53,732 nucleotides of DNA from Oscillospiraceae bacterium (GCA_017416685.1 JAFQBN010000034.1:1-53732), one strand, 5' to 3'; shown: positions 23,970 through 31,703, counted from the stretch's first letter. Translations and numbers: made by a program. The notes: generated by a model not told the origin, from the sequence alone.

Positions 23970-24580
23970 AACGGGAACATTTGCTGGATGCCATCGGTAT
24001 GCTGGATGACGACCTGATCGTGGAAGCGGCGGCAAAGCCCGCCCGCCGCAAGCTGCCTGTGTGGCAGATAGCCACTGCGGCGGCTGCGGCCCTGGTCGTG
24101 TGCGTGGGCGCGTATCTGTGGCCGGCTATGCAGCCGGCGGGGGCGGCGGCGCCGGAAAATCAGGGGTTGAACAACAAGTTTGATCTTTTTGCCGATGTGG
24201 CCGACACGGCGGGCGGAGTGCTGGCCGACGGGACCCTTGAGGAATACGAATACAAGAGCAGCAGCGAGTCCGCTCTGCGGGCGCCCTCCACGGCCAATAA
24301 GGATACTGCCGGAACGACCCAGGGGGTCTTTGAACCGGTGTTCCGCACAGAGCAGGGCAGATACCTGCTCGTTGGAGAGGAACTGCCGCTCAAGACCAAG
24401 CTGCCCGACGATGTGCGGTATTTGGGCGAACTGGCGGAGACTGACCATGACAAGCCGGTCTATCCCTGCGTTGGGACGAAGGAACTGGTAGGCTGCCCTG
24501 TGTGGCAGAGTGAGGATGGGGAATACCTCTACATCCAAAGTCCTGCGGGTGGCTGGCTGCAGGCAACGCGGCAAAAATGA
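23966..24580 (+). CDS. Probable membrane anti-sigma factor of unknown family
   Basis: 204 residues, translationally coupled to the ECF sigma gene by a four-base overlap. A short cytoplasmic part opens MKREHLLDAIGMLDDDLIVEA and is followed by one membrane helix (WQIATAAAAALVVCVGAYLW, about residues 33-52). The outside domain is ~150 residues, Ala/Gly-rich at first, then with VGEELPLKTKLPDDVRYL and WLQATRQK at the end. No zinc HC2 motif is present. The DAIG(x)LDDDLI(x)EA start is, from memory, recurrent in proteins paired with this sigma group, so an anti-sigma role is inferred from position and topology. Confidence 0.65.
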   Translation: MKREHLLDAIGMLDDDLIVEAAAKPARRKLPVWQIATAAAAALVVCVGAYLWPAMQPAGAAAPENQGLNNKFDLFADVADTAGGVLADGTLEEYEYKSSSESALRAPSTANKDTAGTTQGVFEPVFRTEQGRYLLVGEELPLKTKLPDDVRYLGELAETDHDKPVYPCVGTKELVGCPVWQSEDGEYLYIQSPAGGWLQATRQK

Positions 24581-24581
24581 G

Positions 24582-24614
24582 AAAAGACCGATGTGCATTG
24601 CACATCGGTCTTTT
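24582..24614. terminator. Bidirectional terminator
   Basis: 15-bp arms AAAAGACCGATGTGC and GCACATCGGTCTTTT around ATT, between the anti-sigma gene and the convergent CBS-domain gene. Confidence 0.92.
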
Positions 24615-24616
24615 GT

Positions 24617-25870
24617 TTATTCTTCTTCCTCTTCCTCGGGGAGGACGCTGACTTGAATTTCCATCACGCGCCGCTGCTCCACCTGAGTCACGGTAACCTC
24701 CAGACCCTCTGCCTGGAAGGTGTCACCCTGCTCAGGCACACGGCCCAGCTGATCCACGACCCAGCCGGAAATGGTGCTGGCATCGGGGTCGCCCTTGACG
24801 GAGAACAGGTCGTACAGGTCGTCCAGACCTGCGCTGCACTGAATGATGTAGCTGCCGTCGTCCAGTTTGCGGAAGGACTCCACCACTTCGTCGTGTTCGT
24901 CCCAAATCTCGCCAACCAGCTCTTCCAAAATATCCTCCAGCGTGACGATACCCTCGGTGCCGCCGTACTCGTCAACGACCACCGCCATGTGAGCCTTGTT
25001 TTTCTGCAGGATGCGCAGCAGGTCGGAGATCTTGGTGCTGCCGGTGGTGTACATCACGCCGCCGATGAGGTCGGACAGAGACTTGAAACCGCGATAGCGG
25101 GCGGCATAGAAATCCTTCTCGTGGATGACGCCGATGATGTTGTCGATGCTTTCTTTGTAAACGGGCAGACGGGAATAACCGCTTTCGGTCAGCAGACGGG
25201 CGATCTCGTCGGCATCGGTGTTTTCCTCCACCGCCACAAGGTCCACGCGGGGGGTGAGGATCTCGGACACTTCCAGATCGTTGAACTCGATGGCGGCGCG
25301 GATCAGCTCGCTCTCGTGTTCGTCCAGACCGCCCTCGGTCTCCGCCTGTTCCACCATGCCCACCAGTTCTTCTTCGGTGATGCCCTCATCCTCCGCCTTG
25401 TGGAACAGCAGACCCAGCAGCTTTTTCCACAGGCCGAACAGGAAATTGACCGGGGTGAGGATGACGGTGAGCAGGTACAGCAGCGGGGTCGCCATCATAG
25501 CCCACCGCTCCGGAAATTCTTTGGCGAGGCTCTTGGGAGAGATTTCACCAAAGATCAGGATGGTCACGGTCAGCACCACGGTGGCCAGGGCGGGACCCAG
25601 GTCGTGGAAGTGCTTGGTGAACAGCACGGTGGCGATGGTGGTGGCGGCAATGTTGACAAGGTTATTGCCGATCAGGATGGTGGACAGCAGTTTGTCGTAC
25701 TGCTCTGCCAGGGCGAGGGTGCGTTTGGCACGCCGGTCACCGTCATCGGCCTTTGTCTTCAGGCGGATGCGGTTCAGGGAAGTGAACGCGGTCTCGGTGG
25801 CGGAGAAGTAGGCAGACATGGCAATCAGAATTACCAGGGCTACTATCATTCCTGTACTGTTAGGGTCCAT
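24617..25870 (-). CDS. CNNM/CBS-domain membrane protein (HlyC/CorC family)
   Basis: 417 residues. The N-terminal CNNM (DUF21) membrane domain has about four helices (VALVILIAMSAYFSATETAF, TILIGNNLVNIAATTIAT, TVVLTVTILIFGEISPKSL, a segment near 135-150). Two CBS domains follow (SEILTPRVDLVAVEEN and KAHMAVVVDEYGGTEGIVT). The C-terminal CorC/HlyC domain starts near YIIQCSAGLDDL and ends in a Glu-rich tail. The family is linked to magnesium/cobalt transport or membrane homeostasis; the old name hemolysin is misleading. It is a single gene. Confidence 0.9.
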   Translation of the reverse strand: MDPNSTGMIVALVILIAMSAYFSATETAFTSLNRIRLKTKADDGDRRAKRTLALAEQYDKLLSTILIGNNLVNIAATTIATVLFTKHFHDLGPALATVVLTVTILIFGEISPKSLAKEFPERWAMMATPLLYLLTVILTPVNFLFGLWKKLLGLLFHKAEDEGITEEELVGMVEQAETEGGLDEHESELIRAAIEFNDLEVSEILTPRVDLVAVEENTDADEIARLLTESGYSRLPVYKESIDNIIGVIHEKDFYAARYRGFKSLSDLIGGVMYTTGSTKISDLLRILQKNKAHMAVVVDEYGGTEGIVTLEDILEELVGEIWDEHDEVVESFRKLDDGSYIIQCSAGLDDLYDLFSVKGDPDASTISGWVVDQLGRVPEQGDTFQAEGLEVTVTQVEQRRVMEIQVSVLPEEEEEE

Positions 25871-25904
25871 TTGGACGAATCAACTCTGCTTTCTTTATAA
25901 TATT

Positions 25905-25924
25905 TTAAGTACTTCCGTACTTAA
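25905..25924 (-). promoter_or_regulatory. Perfect inverted repeat in the CNNM gene leader
   Basis: TTAAGTAC and GTACTTAA flank TTCC. It lies just downstream of the -10 at 25931-25936, so it could be a repressor operator or an mRNA hairpin. Confidence 0.45.
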
Positions 25925-25930
25925 TTGCAC

Positions 25931-25959
25931 AGTATAGCACACTTTTATAATAAATGCAA
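25931..25959 (-). promoter_or_regulatory. Promoter of the CNNM/CBS gene
   Basis: Minus-strand TTGCAT (25954-25959), 17 bases ending TGC, TATACT (25931-25936). Confidence 0.65.
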
Positions 25960-25974
25960 GGATATGGGCAAAAA

Positions 25975-26003
25975 GCGGCGGTCCTCAAAAAGAGGACCGC
26001 CGC
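25975..26003 (-). terminator. Terminator of the putP-like gene
   Basis: Arms GCGGCGGTCCTC and GAGGACCGCCGC around AAAAA, followed by TTTTT on the minus strand. Confidence 0.9.
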
Positions 26004-26021
26004 AAATGGATGTGCTGAATT

Positions 26022-27473
26022 TTAATCGTCGAAGGCCACGGCCTTGTCGTACAGAGCCTCTACATCTGCGCCGGGCTTCTTGGTCAGCAGGGTGACCACA
26101 ACGGCGGCCACGGTGCTGGCGATGAAGCCGGGGATGATCTCGTAGATACCGGTGGAGGACAGGAATGCCAGCCAGGCAATGTCCACTACGAAACCGGCTA
26201 CGATACCGGCCACGGCGCCGGCGAAGTTAAAGCGCTTCCAGAACAGGGACAGCATGATAGCGGGGCCAAAGGCGGCGCCGAATACGCCCCAGGCGTTCTC
26301 CACCAGACCCATGATGGTGCCGCTGTTGGGGTCGGAGGCGATCACCACGGCAATAATGGCGATGGCCAGCACCACGAAGCGGCCGGCCCACAGCATTTCC
26401 TTGTCGGTGGCTTTGTTTTTACGGATGACGGGCTTATACACGTCGCTGGCAAAGGCGGAGGAGGCAGCCAGCAGCTGAGAGTCGGCGGTGGACATGGCAG
26501 CAGAAAGGATGGCGGACAGCAGCACACCGGAGATCAGGGCGGGGAACAGCTTGCGCACCATCTGGATAAAGACGGTGGAGCTGTCGGCGATGTCGCCCAG
26601 CAGCAGGTGACCGATGCAGCCGGCGGCCACGGAGAAGATGACGATCAGGGTGGTCCAGGTGATGCCGATCTTGGCGGACTTCTTCAGGGACTTCTGGCTC
26701 TCCAGGGACATAAAGCGGATGATGATGTGGGGCATGCCGAAGTAGCCGAGGCCCCAGCCCAGACCGGATACGATGTCCTTCCAGTTGCCGAACAGGTTCC
26801 AGTAGTTCTCGGGCAGGGTCACATTGGCGGCACCATGGCCGGCATTGATGACGCCCAGAGCAAAGATGGGGGCGATGAGCAGGGCACCCAGCATCAGCAG
26901 GCCCTGGAAGAAGTCGGTCCAGCACACGGCGGAGAAGCCGCCCAGGAAGGTGTAGCTGATGATGACCACGGCGGCCAGATACATGGCGACGGTGGTGTCG
27001 ATGCCCATGACCTGATTGAACAGAGTGCCGCAGGCCTTAATGGAGGAGGCGGCGTATACGGTGTAGGCCACCAGGAAAATGACCGCGCACAGGATCTGCA
27101 GCGCCTTGGACTTGGAACGGAAGCGATTGGTCAGATACTGGGGAATGGTGATGGAGTCATCAGCCACGATGGAGAACCGACGCAGGCGGGGAGCCTGAAC
27201 GGTCCAGCTGATGGCATAGCCGATGGCCAGGCCGATGGCGATCCACGCCTGGCCGATACCGGCGGCGTAAATGGAGGCGGGCAGGCCCATCAGCACCCAC
27301 GCGCTCATGTCAGAGGCGCCGGCGGACAGAGCGGACACCCAGGGCCCCATCTGACGGCCGCCCAGGAAATAACCCTTCTCACCGGTGTTGCGGCTCTTCA
27401 GGAAGAAGAAGATGCCGATTCCCAGCATAAACAGCAGGTACACCAGGAATACCAAACTTTCTGTGTTGAACAT
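26022..27473 (-). CDS. putP: Sodium:proline symporter-type SSS transporter
   Basis: A 483-residue sodium/solute symporter with about 13 membrane helices. Marks of the PutP group are SLVFLVYLLFMLGIGIFFF at the start, GGRQMGPWVSALSAGASDMSAWVLMGLPA, RLRRFSIVADDSITIPQYLTNRF split over two lines of helix, and SAILSAAMSTADSQLLAASS, which carries sodium-binding Ser/Thr residues. It would take up L-proline with sodium for nutrition or osmoprotection. AAGGAG precedes the ATG. It is monocistronic, behind an unusual repeat-containing promoter region and next to a TetR gene. Confidence 0.9.
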   Translation of the reverse strand: MFNTESLVFLVYLLFMLGIGIFFFLKSRNTGEKGYFLGGRQMGPWVSALSAGASDMSAWVLMGLPASIYAAGIGQAWIAIGLAIGYAISWTVQAPRLRRFSIVADDSITIPQYLTNRFRSKSKALQILCAVIFLVAYTVYAASSIKACGTLFNQVMGIDTTVAMYLAAVVIISYTFLGGFSAVCWTDFFQGLLMLGALLIAPIFALGVINAGHGAANVTLPENYWNLFGNWKDIVSGLGWGLGYFGMPHIIIRFMSLESQKSLKKSAKIGITWTTLIVIFSVAAGCIGHLLLGDIADSSTVFIQMVRKLFPALISGVLLSAILSAAMSTADSQLLAASSAFASDVYKPVIRKNKATDKEMLWAGRFVVLAIAIIAVVIASDPNSGTIMGLVENAWGVFGAAFGPAIMLSLFWKRFNFAGAVAGIVAGFVVDIAWLAFLSSTGIYEIIPGFIASTVAAVVVTLLTKKPGADVEALYDKAVAFDD

Positions 27474-27525
27474 ATTTTCTGCTCCTTAACTTTTCGGCGG
27501 AGGATCCGCCGTTATTGACCATGGC

Positions 27526-27554
27526 ATTATACCACAATTTTTTATAGAATGAAA
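27526..27554 (-). promoter_or_regulatory. Probable putP promoter
   Basis: Minus-strand TTTCAT (27549-27554), 17 bases, TATAAT (27526-27531). The -35 is weak and overlaps the first TATAGAAT half-site. Confidence 0.5.
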
Positions 27555-27595
27555 TACAGAATGCAGTACAGAATAAACTCCGTACCGCATTCTGT
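27543..27595. promoter_or_regulatory. Half-site array upstream of putP (operator candidate)
   Basis: TATAGAAT at 27543, TACAGAAT at 27555 and TACAGAAT at 27567 form direct repeats with an exact 12-base period. An inverted copy (GTACCGCATTCTGT at 27582-27595) pairs 13 of 14 bases with ACAGAATGCAGTAC at 27556-27569. The array covers the -35 and the region upstream, where a regulator would act. Confidence 0.55.
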
Positions 27596-27678
27596 TAAAA
27601 ACGTAAAATACTATAAACCACAATGATTTTGCGGCTGTACAATGTTTAGAAATGATAATTGTATAAATTATACAAAAA

Positions 27679-28269
27679 TTACGATTTCACACGGAAACTG
27701 TCCAAAAAGCGGGGCAGCATAGTGCGGCCGTAGTGGGTCAGGGAGTAGCTGCCCTCGGACAGGCACCAGTCGTAGATCAGCGCCCGCTCACACATGGCGT
27801 AGACCCGCACCATCTCGCTGACGGTGGAGTCCTGAGTCAGCTGCCCCTTCTGCTGACCTTCGGAGATGATGCGCCGCAGCAGTTTGTAATAGGTGCGGTT
27901 ATGGTCCAGCAGGTGCTTTTCTCCCCGGGTGACCAGCTGGGAGGAATAGAGCCGGGCCAGCAGGTCCAGAGAGATGGAGTTTTCGATCATGGCGAACAAT
28001 TCCCGGTTGAGGAACATCAGGGCCTCAAAGCTGTCCATGTCCGGGGTGATCTGGTCCATCAGCTCCTCATACTTTTCGTCGAAGAGGTAGGACAGGGAGG
28101 ACAGCAGGGCGTCCTTGCCCTCGAAATAGTGGTAGAACGAACCCCGGGAGGTGCCGGATTCCTCGATGATCTCCTCCACGGTGGTATTGTCATAGCCCTG
28201 ACGGTAAAAGAGGCTCCAGGCCGCGGATACGATGCGGCCCTTGGTATTGCGTCCGGCCCTTTTCGACAT
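27679..28269 (-). CDS. TetR family transcriptional regulator
   Basis: 196 residues. The N-terminal TetR helix-turn-helix is complete: GRIVSAAWSLFYRQGYDNTTV, then EEIIEESGTSRGSFYHYFEGKDALL (read as two segments). The C-terminal ligand domain (about 60-196) is unlike named subfamilies. The start overlaps the gtrA stop (TGATG), so it is the last gene of a ttcA-gtrA-tetR unit. Its nearest target candidates are this operon and putP downstream. Confidence 0.88.
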   Translation of the reverse strand: MSKRAGRNTKGRIVSAAWSLFYRQGYDNTTVEEIIEESGTSRGSFYHYFEGKDALLSSLSYLFDEKYEELMDQITPDMDSFEALMFLNRELFAMIENSISLDLLARLYSSQLVTRGEKHLLDHNRTYYKLLRRIISEGQQKGQLTQDSTVSEMVRVYAMCERALIYDWCLSEGSYSLTHYGRTMLPRFLDSFRVKS

Positions 28270-28667
28270 CAGTTTCCACCGTCCTTTCGCTCCAGAAACA
28301 GCTTGCGGGTAATGAAGTTATACACCATGACAACCGCCGTGGCTGCCAGCTTGGACACGGAAGTGGGAACAGGCAGCAGCCCGCTGAGCAGCCACAGCAG
28401 CAGCTCGTTGATGCCCAGACCCACGGCACTCATGGCGGTGAAGAAGGTGAACTGCGCCCCGGTGCTGCGGCGTTTATCCGCATCAAAGACAAACTTCACA
28501 CTCAAAATGTAGTTTACAATGACCGACACCAAAAAGGCCACAGGGTTGGCGATCAGGTAGTGTACCCGGCACAGCTCGGTCAGCAGCAGGAACAGACCGT
28601 AATCCAAAACAGTGGCAATAATACCCACCACGCCGAAGCGCAGAATTTGGTTCAGCAGTTTATTCAT
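28269..28667 (-). CDS. GtrA family membrane protein
   Basis: 132 residues with four predicted helices: LRFGVVGIIATVLDYGLFLL, HYLIANPVAFLVSVIVNYIL, an amphipathic turn with KFVFDADKRR, FTFFTAMSAVGLGINELLLW, and TAVVMVYNFITRKLFLER. GtrA-like proteins are small flippase-like partners in transfer of lipid-linked sugars to teichoic acids or glycans. No glycosyltransferase is adjacent. It overlaps the upstream ttcA-like gene by eight bases and the downstream tetR by one base. Confidence 0.88.
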   Translation of the reverse strand: MNKLLNQILRFGVVGIIATVLDYGLFLLLTELCRVHYLIANPVAFLVSVIVNYILSVKFVFDADKRRSTGAQFTFFTAMSAVGLGINELLLWLLSGLLPVPTSVSKLAATAVVMVYNFITRKLFLERKDGGN

Positions 28668-29433
28668 CGTTGTCGCCCTCCTCCCATTGAATGGGGCGGC
28701 CCAGGGGATTTACAGGCCCCCATTCGGGCAGGGGCAGGCGCTGCATAGCGCCGAAGATGCGCCCCTTCAGGCCGGGGTAGCGGCCGTTGAGTTCGTACAG
28801 AAGTTCCTTCATCTCCTGACGGCGGGTGTTGCCGTCGGCAGGGCAGGGATTGTGGACCACGGGCAGCTCCAACCGTCTGGCGGTGTTGCGCACCAGAGCC
28901 TCGCTGCAGTAGAGCAGGGGGCGGATCTGGCTGATCTCGGTCCGGTCCAGCCAGGTTACCGGCTGAAAGCAGGACAGGCGCCCCTCATACACAAGGGACA
29001 GCAAAAAGGTCTCCACCGCGTCGTCATAGTGGTGGCCCAAAGCGATTTTATGGATGCCGCGCTCTACCAGTGCGTTGTGCAGGGCGCCCCGGCGCATTTT
29101 CGCACACATGGAGCAGGGATTCTTCTCTTTCCGCAGGTCGAAAATGATGTGATGGATCTCGCTGTCCAGCAGGGTAAAGGGGACGTTCAGGGACTTGCAG
29201 TACTCCGCCACGGCGGTGAAGTCCATACCCTCCCGCCCGTCGGCGGCGCCCATGTCCAGGGTGATGGCCTCCACGGTGAAGGGGACAGGATAGAAGTCAC
29301 GCAGCTGGGCCAGCGCCGCCAGCAGCACCAGGGAGTCCTTGCCGCCGGACACGCCTACGGCAATGCGGTCCTGGGGCTTTATCATATCATAGTCCTCTAC
29401 GCACCGGCGCACAAGGGACAGAACCTTTCTCAT
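28660..29433 (-). CDS. TtcA/TilS-type tRNA-modifying ATP pyrophosphatase
   Basis: A 257-residue PP-loop protein. The ATP motif is GVSGGKDSLV near residues 29-38, with PCSMCAKMRRG carrying a CxxC near 106-109 and a further Cys in NPCPAD near 198. This is the TtcA pattern for an iron-sulfur-dependent 2-thiolation of cytidine 32 in tRNA. The family also contains proteins with other substrates. It is first in the unit with gtrA and tetR. Confidence 0.82.
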   Translation of the reverse strand: MRKVLSLVRRCVEDYDMIKPQDRIAVGVSGGKDSLVLLAALAQLRDFYPVPFTVEAITLDMGAADGREGMDFTAVAEYCKSLNVPFTLLDSEIHHIIFDLRKEKNPCSMCAKMRRGALHNALVERGIHKIALGHHYDDAVETFLLSLVYEGRLSCFQPVTWLDRTEISQIRPLLYCSEALVRNTARRLELPVVHNPCPADGNTRRQEMKELLYELNGRYPGLKGRIFGAMQRLPLPEWGPVNPLGRPIQWEEGDNDE

Positions 29434-29469
29434 AGAAGCTTCGCCTCCGGGTCAAATCATCTTATGCGC

Positions 29470-29498
29470 ATTTTACCAAAAAAGTTTGACTTTTGCAA
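29470..29498 (-). promoter_or_regulatory. Promoter of the ttcA-gtrA-tetR unit
   Basis: Minus-strand TTGCAA (29493-29498), 17 bases ending TGG, TAAAAT (29470-29475). Confidence 0.6.
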
Positions 29499-29611
29499 AA
29501 AAACACCCGCGCAAAATTGAAAAATGAAATTGAGAAAACAGGAGATATACAGAGAAAACAAGAGAGAACAAGAGATATAGAAAAATTCGAGAAAAAAATA
29601 CAAAAAAGTGG

Positions 29612-29640
29612 TTGACAGGGGCGATGCGGCATACTATAAT
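29612..29640 (+). promoter_or_regulatory. Strong promoter of rplM-rpsI
   Basis: Exact consensus TTGACA (29612-29617), 17 bases, TATAAT (29635-29640). It is preceded by about 90 bases of A-rich DNA that may act as an UP element. The ~80-base leader before rplM shows no clear gene. Confidence 0.88.
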
Positions 29641-29721
29641 GCATTTTGCTCGGTCAGCCGGGCATCTGTTCTGTTTGCAACTGCAACAAGTTCAAGATAA
29701 AAAACAATGGAGGATTCACCT

Positions 29722-30150
29722 ATGTCTACTTTTATGGCAAACAAGGCGAACATCGAGCGTAAGTGGTACGTTCTCGACGCCGCCGGCAAGCCCCTGGGTA
29801 AGACTGCTGCTGCCGCTGCCGATCTGCTGCGCGGCAAGCTCAAGCCCGAGTTCACCCCCCACGCCGACTGCGGCGACTTCGTCATCATCATCAACGCGGA
29901 AAAGGCTGTCCTGACCGGCAAGAAGCTGGAGCAGAAGTACTACCGCACCCACTCCGGTTGGGTGGGCGGCCTGAAGGAAGTTCAGTACCGCACCCTGATG
30001 CAGGAGAAGCCCGAGCTGGCCATGAAGGTCGCTGTTCGCGGCATGATGCCCAAGAACGTCCTGAGCAAGGACGCTCTGTCCCGCCTGAAGATCTACCGCG
30101 GCGCCGAGCACGAGCATGCTGCTCAGAAGCCCGAGATCTGGAACGGCTAA
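29722..30150 (+). CDS. rplM: 50S ribosomal protein L13
   Basis: A 142-residue ribosomal protein with the L13 pattern: [21 protein letters not shown], the [18 protein letters not shown] core, [26 protein letters not shown] and [22 protein letters not shown] at 29709-29713, eight bases before ATG 29722, sets the start. It is followed after 14 bases by rpsI, the conserved pair. Codon use is strongly biased, as expected for a highly expressed gene. Confidence 0.97.
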   Translation: MSTFMANKANIERKWYVLDAAGKPLGKTAAAAADLLRGKLKPEFTPHADCGDFVIIINAEKAVLTGKKLEQKYYRTHSGWVGGLKEVQYRTLMQEKPELAMKVAVRGMMPKNVLSKDALSRLKIYRGAEHEHAAQKPEIWNG

Positions 30151-30164
30151 GGAGGTAAATGATT

Positions 30165-30569
30165 ATGTATAAGAGCAAGAAGCCTTATTTCTACGGCACC
30201 GGCCGCCGCAAGTCCTCTGTCGCCCGTGTGCACCTGTTCCCCAACGGCACCGGCGCTATCACCATCAACGGCCGTGACATCGACGATTACTTCGGTCTGG
30301 ATACCCTGAAGCTGATCGTTCGTCAGCCCCTGAACACCACCAACACTCTGGGCAAGGTGGACGTTGTCGCCACCGTCGCCGGCGGCGGTGTGACCGGCCA
30401 GGCCGGCGCTATCCGTCACGGTATCGCCCGCGCCCTGCTGCTGGTGGACGAGAACAACCGCGCTGCCCTGAAGGCTGCCGGCTTCCTGACCCGCGATCCT
30501 CGTATGAAGGAGCGTAAGAAGTACGGTCTGAAGGCCGCCCGCCGCGCTCCCCAGTTCTCCAAGCGCTAA
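30165..30569 (+). CDS. rpsI: 30S ribosomal protein S9
   Basis: A 134-residue S9 with [13 protein letters not shown] at the start, [11 protein letters not shown], a [19 protein letters not shown] core, and the basic tail ending APQFSKR that reaches the decoding site. The ATG at 30165 sits nine bases after GGAGG (30151-30155); an ATG two codons earlier is too close. Its last 39 coding bases are repeated downstream at 30759-30797. Confidence 0.97.
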   Translation: MYKSKKPYFYGTGRRKSSVARVHLFPNGTGAITINGRDIDDYFGLDTLKLIVRQPLNTTNTLGKVDVVATVAGGGVTGQAGAIRHGIARALLLVDENNRAALKAAGFLTRDPRMKERKKYGLKAARRAPQFSKR

Positions 30570-30582
30570 GCTTACAGAACAA
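30531..30582 (+). repeat. rpsI 3' end and trailer, original copy of a 52-base duplication
   Basis: From the AAG GCC GCC codons through the stop to GAACAA. It matches 30759-30810 in 51 of 52 bases. Confidence 0.9.
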
Positions 30583-30588
30583 ACTATC

Positions 30589-30616
30589 AAGTGCCGCTCC
30601 GAATGGAGCGGCACTT
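30589..30616 (+). terminator. First terminator after rpsI
   Basis: Arms AAGTGCCGCTCC and GGAGCGGCACTT around GAAT, then TTT. Confidence 0.88.
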
Positions 30617-30631
30617 TTTACACACTTCACA

Positions 30632-30758
30632 GGCCTTCAGACCGTACCTGCAGGGGACCCCGCCGCAACGGAGGTTGCGGTGGGGAAAGGAGGAGCGGCG
30701 GCATGAACGAGCTTCGTTGTCAGCAACGAAGTGAGAGATATAAAGCCCGCGACGACGC
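30632..30758. repeat. Palindromic element between two copies of the rpsI end
   Basis: It begins with GGCCTTCAGACCGTAC (30632-30647), an exact inverted copy of rpsI bases 30521-30536. A 12-bp stem follows (30658-30669 with 30674-30685, loop GGAG) and then an 8-bp stem CTTCGTTG/CAACGAAG (30711-30718 with 30723-30730). No protein is supported. Together with the duplication this stretch of about 340 bases holds no gene up to the DeoR start. Confidence 0.6.
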
Positions 30759-30810
30759 AAGGCCGCCCGCCGCGCTCCCCAGTTCTCCAAGCGCTAAGCT
30801 TACGGAACAA
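30759..30810 (+). pseudogene. Duplicated 3' fragment of rpsI
   Basis: A 52-base copy of 30531-30582 with one A-to-G change in the trailer. It encodes the last 12 codons and stop of S9 but has no start. It is followed by its own terminator. Confidence 0.85.
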
Positions 30811-30816
30811 TCTTTT

Positions 30817-30844
30817 AGAACGCCACCCATTTGGGTGGCGTTCT
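30817..30844 (+). terminator. Second terminator after the rpsI fragment
   Basis: Arms AGAACGCCACCC and GGGTGGCGTTCT around ATTT, then T5. Confidence 0.9.
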
Positions 30845-30856
30845 TTTTGCACTCTG

Positions 30857-30905
30857 ATGTGGAAATGTGTGTTGACTTGTGCGAAGATGTGGAGTACAAT
30901 GTGGA
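30857..30905 (+). promoter_or_regulatory. Direct repeats ATGTGGA around the DeoR promoter
   Basis: Three copies at 30857-30863, 30887-30893 and 30899-30905 flank and overlap the promoter. The 30- and 12-base spacings are compatible with autoregulation by the DeoR-type repressor. Confidence 0.4.
30872..30900 (+). promoter_or_regulatory. Promoter of the deoR-type/MFS unit
   Basis: TTGACT (30872-30877), 17 bases, TACAAT (30895-30900), 26 bases before the DeoR ATG. Confidence 0.78.
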
Positions 30906-30926
30906 ATTGATTGGAGTGAGTTGCCA

Positions 30927-31703
30927 ATGTTTGCAGAAAACAGACAGGATATTATCCGTCAACAACTGGAAACCAAGGGCGCGGTGTTGACCGCCAAGCT
31001 GGTGGAGCAGTTCGGCGTTTCGTTGGAAACTATCCGCCGGGATTTGATGGCTATGGAGCAGCAGGGACTTTTGAAGCGCGTCCACGGCGGCGCGGTCAGA
31101 GATCCCGGTATGCAGCGATATTACTACCTGCAGGAGAGAACCAAGGACTTTTCTGAGGAGAAACGGCAGGTTGCCCGCAACGCCATGGCCTTTGTGCGGG
31201 AGGGGGACATCATCTTTTTGGACGAGGGCAGCACCGCCCTTGCCTTTGCTGAGATGCTGAACGAGAGGTTCTCCAACCTGACGGTGGTGACCCATGACTT
31301 GGGTGTATTTCGGCTTCTGTGCCAAAAGCCCGGATTCCAAATGATTTTGTGCGCCGGTCACTACGTGCGGGAGGAGAACTCCTTCTACGGCAGCTTAGTG
31401 CTGGAAACCATGGAACGGTTGCATGTGCGGAAGTCTTTTCTGTTCCCGTCAGCGGTTTCCATGGACTTCGGTATCGGTGATTTCCATCCCGACCTGCACC
31501 CGGTGCAGAAAAAGATGCTGGAGATTGCGGACGAAGTTTTTGTTCTGGCCGACAGCAGCAAGTTTGAGAAAAAGGCCTTGCTGAAAATTGCGGACATGAA
31601 GCGGGAATATACCTACATTACCGATGCTAAGCTGCCTGAGGGCCTTCGGACGCTGTATCGGGAAAATGAGTACAATGTGTTTACGGGAGAGGAACTGGCA
31701 TGA
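30927..31703 (+). CDS. DeoR/GlpR family transcriptional regulator
   Basis: 258 residues. The N-terminal winged helix is FAENRQDIIRQQLETKGAVL, then LVEQFGVSLETIRRDLMAM and LKRVHGGAV, the classic DeoR signature. The C-terminal DeoRC sugar-phosphate sensor domain has EGDIIFLDEGSTALAFAEML, LTVVTHDL and VLADSSKFEKKALLKIA. Such repressors usually respond to phosphorylated sugars. It overlaps the MFS gene by ATGA and lies at the edge of the metabolic island, so control of transport and probably of the opposing catabolic genes is inferred. Confidence 0.9.
   Translation: MFAENRQDIIRQQLETKGAVLTAKLVEQFGVSLETIRRDLMAMEQQGLLKRVHGGAVRDPGMQRYYYLQERTKDFSEEKRQVARNAMAFVREGDIIFLDEGSTALAFAEMLNERFSNLTVVTHDLGVFRLLCQKPGFQMILCAGHYVREENSFYGSLVLETMERLHVRKSFLFPSAVSMDFGIGDFHPDLHPVQKKMLEIADEVFVLADSSKFEKKALLKIADMKREYTYITDAKLPEGLRTLYRENEYNVFTGEELA

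Noticed and set aside
30587-30790. Small Arg/Cys-rich protein on the minus strand across the palindromic element
   Set aside because: It reads through a terminator and both hairpins and includes antisense rpsI; this fits repeat DNA rather than a gene.
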